DNA of 64,000 bases from Corynebacterium maris DSM 45190 (GTDB lineage Bacteria; Actinomycetota; Actinomycetes; Mycobacteriales; Mycobacteriaceae). The notes beneath the pieces were generated by a model, which was given only the letters and a program-made list of their open reading frames with translations, was not told the DNA's origin and searched no databases. The DNA is taken from assembly GCF_000442645.1 (NCBI RefSeq), contig NC_021915.1, forward strand, positions 1,550,001 to 1,614,000, in the 5' to 3' direction. Within the stretch, counting starts at the first letter, position 1. Each line of letters opens with the position of its first letter. Shown here piece after piece: positions 61,498-64,000 of this stretch. Made by a program: the position numbers and the translations under genes.

Positions 61498-63544
61498 TGG
61501 CTTCCTCGCTCGGTTGCTCGTTGATGCGCTCGCCCACCCAATCTGCGATCAGGTCGACGGCTTCGGCCACTGGCACGCCGTTGATCTGGGTGCCGTCGAG
61601 GAACCGGAAACTCACGGCGTCCGCCTCCACGTCGCGGCCGCCGGCGAGCAGCATGAACGGGATTTTGCCGGTGGTGTGGTTGCGGATCTTCTTCTGCATG
61701 CGGTCGTCGGAGACGTCGACGTCGGCGCGGACGCCGCGCTTGCGCAGCTCCGCGACCACCCCCTCCAGGTGTGGGGCGAAGTCCTCGGCCACCGGGATGC
61801 CCATGACCTGCTGCGGCGCCAGCCACGCCGGGAAAGCGCCGGCGTAGTGCTCCAGCAGCACGGCGAAGAAGCGCTCGATGGAGCCGAAGAGCGCGCGGTG
61901 GATCATGATGGGCTGCTTCTTGGAGCCGTCCGGCGCGGTGTACTCCAGGTCGAAGCGCTCCGGCAGGTTGAAGTCCAGCTGGACGGTGGACATCTGCCAG
62001 GTGCGGCCGATGGCGTCCTTGGCCTGGACGGAGATCTTCGGCCCGTAGAAGGCGGCGCCCTCCGGGTCCGGCACCAGGTCGAGGCCGGAGTTGGTGGCCA
62101 CGCGCTCCAGGATCTCGGTGGAGGTCTCCCAAATTTCTTCCGAACCGACGGACTTCTTCGGGTCGCGGGTCGACAACTCCAGGTAAAAGTCGTCCAGGCC
62201 GTAGTCCTTGAGCAGCGAGATGATGAACTCCAGCACCGTGGTCAGCTCTTCCTCCAGCTGATCCTCGGTGCAGTAGATGTGGGCGTCGTCCTGGGTGAAG
62301 CCGCGGGCCCGGGTCAGGCCGTGCACGACGCCGGATTTTTCGTAGCGGTACACGGTGCCGAACTCGAACAAGCGCAGCGGCAGCTCACGGTAGGAGCGCC
62401 CGCGGGAATCGAAGATCAGGTTGTGCATCGGGCAGTTCATGGGCTTGAGGTAGTAGTCTTGGCCCGGCTTGGTCTCGTTGCCGTCGTCGTCGTATTCGGC
62501 GTCGAGCTGCAGTGGCGGGAACATGCCCTCCTTGTAGAAGCCGAGGTGCCCGGACTTCTCAAAAAGGTCCGCCTTCGTGGCGTGCGGGGTGTTGACGAAG
62601 GAGTAGCCGGCCTCGAGGTGGCGGCGGCGGGAGTGCTCCTCCATCTCCAGGCGCACGATCGCGCCGTTGGGGTGGAACACCGGCAGGCCGGAGCCGATCT
62701 CGTCGGGGAAGGAGAACAGGTCCAGCTCGGTGCCCAGGCGGCGGTGATCGCGCTTTTCCGCCTCCGCGAGCATCGTCTGGTACTCCTCCAGTTTCTCCTT
62801 GTCTTCCCAGGCGGTGCCGTAGATGCGCTGCAGGCCGGCGTTGTCCTGGTCGCCGCGCCAGTAGGCCGCGGAGGAACGGGTCAGGGTGAACGCCGGGATG
62901 TAGCGGGTCGTCGGGATGTGCGGGCCGCGGCACAGGTCAGACCACTCGATCTCGTTGGTGCGCGGGTTGATGTTGTCGTAGGCGGTCAGGTCACCGGCGC
63001 CGACTTCGGTGGCCTCGTCCGAATCAGGGTCGACGTTGCCCTTGTCCCGGACCAGCTCGAGCTTGAACGGCTCATCGGCGAGTTCCTCGGCGGCGGCTTC
63101 GGTGGAGGCGTAGACGCGGCGCTCGAAACGCTGACCGGACTTGATGATCTTCTTCATCCGCTTCTCGATGGCCTTGAGATCCTCCGGAGTGAAGGGCTCG
63201 GCGACCTGGAAGTCGTAGTAGAAGCCGTTGTCGATGGCCGGGCCGATGCCCAGCTTGGTGCCGGGAAACTCCAGCTGCACGGCCTGGGCCAGAACATGGG
63301 CGCAGGAGTGCCGGATGACGGAACGGCCGTCTTCGGTATACGCCGGGACCGGGGTGAATTCGGCCTCGGCGTCCGGGACGTGGGAAAGATCCTTCAGCTC
63401 CCCCTCGGCGTCCTTGACGCAGACGATGGCCTCGGGTCCCTTGTTCGGCAGCTCCAGCTCACGCATCGCCGCGCCGACGGCAGTGCCGGCGGGGACGGTG
63501 AACGGTGCGGGTACCTCAGCCTGGCGGGGATCGACGTTAGTCAT
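61481..63544 (-). CDS. thrS: Threonyl-tRNA synthetase
   Basis: Charges tRNA-Thr and edits Ser-tRNA-Thr. The 687-residue product has the N-terminal TGS domain, the editing domain with [11 protein letters not shown], the catalytic core motifs ([18 protein letters not shown] stretch, [20 protein letters not shown]) and a C-terminal anticodon-binding domain ([18 protein letters not shown]). ATG 63544 has AAGGAG 12 bases upstream. The 179-base leader shows no T-box sequence. Confidence 0.97.
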   Translation of the reverse strand: MTNVDPRQAEVPAPFTVPAGTAVGAAMRELELPNKGPEAIVCVKDAEGELKDLSHVPDAEAEFTPVPAYTEDGRSVIRHSCAHVLAQAVQLEFPGTKLGIGPAIDNGFYYDFQVAEPFTPEDLKAIEKRMKKIIKSGQRFERRVYASTEAAAEELADEPFKLELVRDKGNVDPDSDEATEVGAGDLTAYDNINPRTNEIEWSDLCRGPHIPTTRYIPAFTLTRSSAAYWRGDQDNAGLQRIYGTAWEDKEKLEEYQTMLAEAEKRDHRRLGTELDLFSFPDEIGSGLPVFHPNGAIVRLEMEEHSRRRHLEAGYSFVNTPHATKADLFEKSGHLGFYKEGMFPPLQLDAEYDDDGNETKPGQDYYLKPMNCPMHNLIFDSRGRSYRELPLRLFEFGTVYRYEKSGVVHGLTRARGFTQDDAHIYCTEDQLEEELTTVLEFIISLLKDYGLDDFYLELSTRDPKKSVGSEEIWETSTEILERVATNSGLDLVPDPEGAAFYGPKISVQAKDAIGRTWQMSTVQLDFNLPERFDLEYTAPDGSKKQPIMIHRALFGSIERFFAVLLEHYAGAFPAWLAPQQVMGIPVAEDFAPHLEGVVAELRKRGVRADVDVSDDRMQKKIRNHTTGKIPFMLLAGGRDVEADAVSFRFLDGTQINGVPVAEAVDLIADWVGERINEQPSEEAIAARR

Positions 63545-63634
63545 ATTCGATTGCGCTCCTTCTCGCGCTCATGTGGGCCACGGCATACCTGGCCGTCACC
63601 CACTTCATAAGAAAGTTCTCATCCACGTCCGTTC

Positions 63635-63654
63635 GGGCGGGACGGGTCCCGCCC
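63635..63654 (-). other. Hairpin in the gap between the Dyp-type peroxidase gene and thrS
   Basis: Perfect 8-base arms (63635-63642 and 63647-63654, loop of 4), with a smaller CCCCG/CGGGG stem at 63687-63700. Either may terminate the peroxidase transcript; neither has a T tract. The rest of 63545-63723 is promoter-sized and otherwise featureless. Confidence 0.45.
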
Positions 63655-63723
63655 TTCGGCGCTTCGGGGATATCTTAGCGCGATCACCCCGTCAGCGGGG
63701 CGGTCAGGACCCGCCGACGAGCG

Positions 63724-64000
63724 TCACGTTCTTTCGAGCAGACTTTGTCCCCAATAATCCTCCCCGGTGGCCGCACCCGTCCCGGGCGGCAACAAGTACA
63801 CCGCGGAGCCGATGTGGGTGATCCACTCGTTGAGGCGGTCCTGCTCGTCCAGCCGGGCCTGCACCGGGGTGAATTGCCGGTCGGGGTTCTTCTGGAAACA
63901 GATGAACACCTGCCCCGAATTAGAGATCCCGTCGACCGGCGGCAGGTCGTAGTTGTACGAACGCCGCAGCATCGTCTGCTCCGGGTGGTCCGCCGGCGGC
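63724..64000 (-). CDS. Dyp-type heme peroxidase (C-terminal part; 5' end outside window)
   Basis: Only the last 92 codons are present. HPEQTMLRRSYNYD, FICFQKNPDRQFTPVQARL and EWITHIGSAVYLLPPG match the C-terminal beta-alpha-beta region of Dyp-type (EfeB-like) peroxidases. In C. glutamicum, from memory, thrS is next to an efeUOB-like iron locus, which would make this efeB, possibly with a Tat signal beyond the window. Heme ligand and signal peptide lie outside the sequence. Confidence 0.85.
   Translation of the reverse strand, partial: PPADHPEQTMLRRSYNYDLPPVDGISNSGQVFICFQKNPDRQFTPVQARLDEQDRLNEWITHIGSAVYLLPPGTGAATGEDYWGQSLLERT

Noticed and set aside
63545..63723. T-box or other riboswitch upstream of thrS
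   Set aside because: The leader has small hairpins but no T-box core sequence and no antiterminator pairing; it is too short for a full T-box.

Overview
The window is a gene-dense, high-GC (roughly 65%) stretch of an actinobacterial chromosome, almost certainly Corynebacterium. The evidence is the gene order (coaBC-rpoZ-gmk-mihF next to pyrRBC-carAB-pyrF; nusB-efp-pepQ-aro genes; ruvCAB-yajC-secDF-apt-rel; thrS-HIT-pgsA-acyltransferase-pimA), an actinobacterial mIHF, phosphatidylinositol mannoside genes, and proteins of the CE1758/CE1759 flavin families named after C. efficiens. The species cannot be fixed from the sequence alone. Most of the window is conserved core. I see no tRNA, rRNA, CRISPR array, insertion sequence, prophage or attachment site, and no gap between genes exceeds 250 bases.

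Layout. 1-2025 (minus): end of the coaBC-rpoZ-gmk-mihF block. 2251-10483 (minus): the complete UMP operon pyrR-pyrB-pyrC-carA-carB-pyrF, with a PyrR-binding-like stem-loop over the pyrR ribosome binding site. 10673-13041 (plus): an SDR39U1-type epimerase and two overlapping YbjN-like genes, converging on a PPK2 polyphosphate kinase. 13989-22770 (minus): nusB, efp and pepQ, then shikimate genes aroQ-aroB-aroK-aroC-aroE with a prepilin peptidase inserted, then mltG and ruvX. 22905-30123 (minus): alaS, rarA, a kinase-fold protein and aspS.

30262-36712 is the most accessory-looking part: a zinc metallopeptidase, a SNF2-type helicase with a helix-hairpin-helix, a divergently oriented protein joining a HEPN-like helical domain (RNAISH motif) to a CBS pair, and a luciferase-like monooxygenase/FMN reductase pair. 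36794-39344 (minus): hisS, an MBL-fold hydrolase and a thiol peroxidase lacking its resolving cysteine. 39498-43614: a membrane-anchored cyclophilin, two paralogous small secreted proteins with a shared C-terminal helix, a 53-base near-perfect palindrome, and a secreted 5'-nucleotidase with an LPDTG tail.

43860-56377 (minus): rel, apt, a peptide-binding lipoprotein, secF, secD, yajC, ruvB, ruvA, ruvC, yebC and an acyl-CoA thioesterase. 56475-57689 (plus) is a GT87-like membrane glycosyltransferase. 57676-63544 (minus) is the PI mannoside block (LemA-like protein, pimA, acyltransferase, pgsA, HIT protein, thrS). The window ends inside a Dyp-type peroxidase.

The best candidates for under-described biology are the HEPN-CBS protein with its divergent helicase, and the small secreted protein pair with the palindrome. 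Both are inferences from motifs and need structure prediction and homologue searches.
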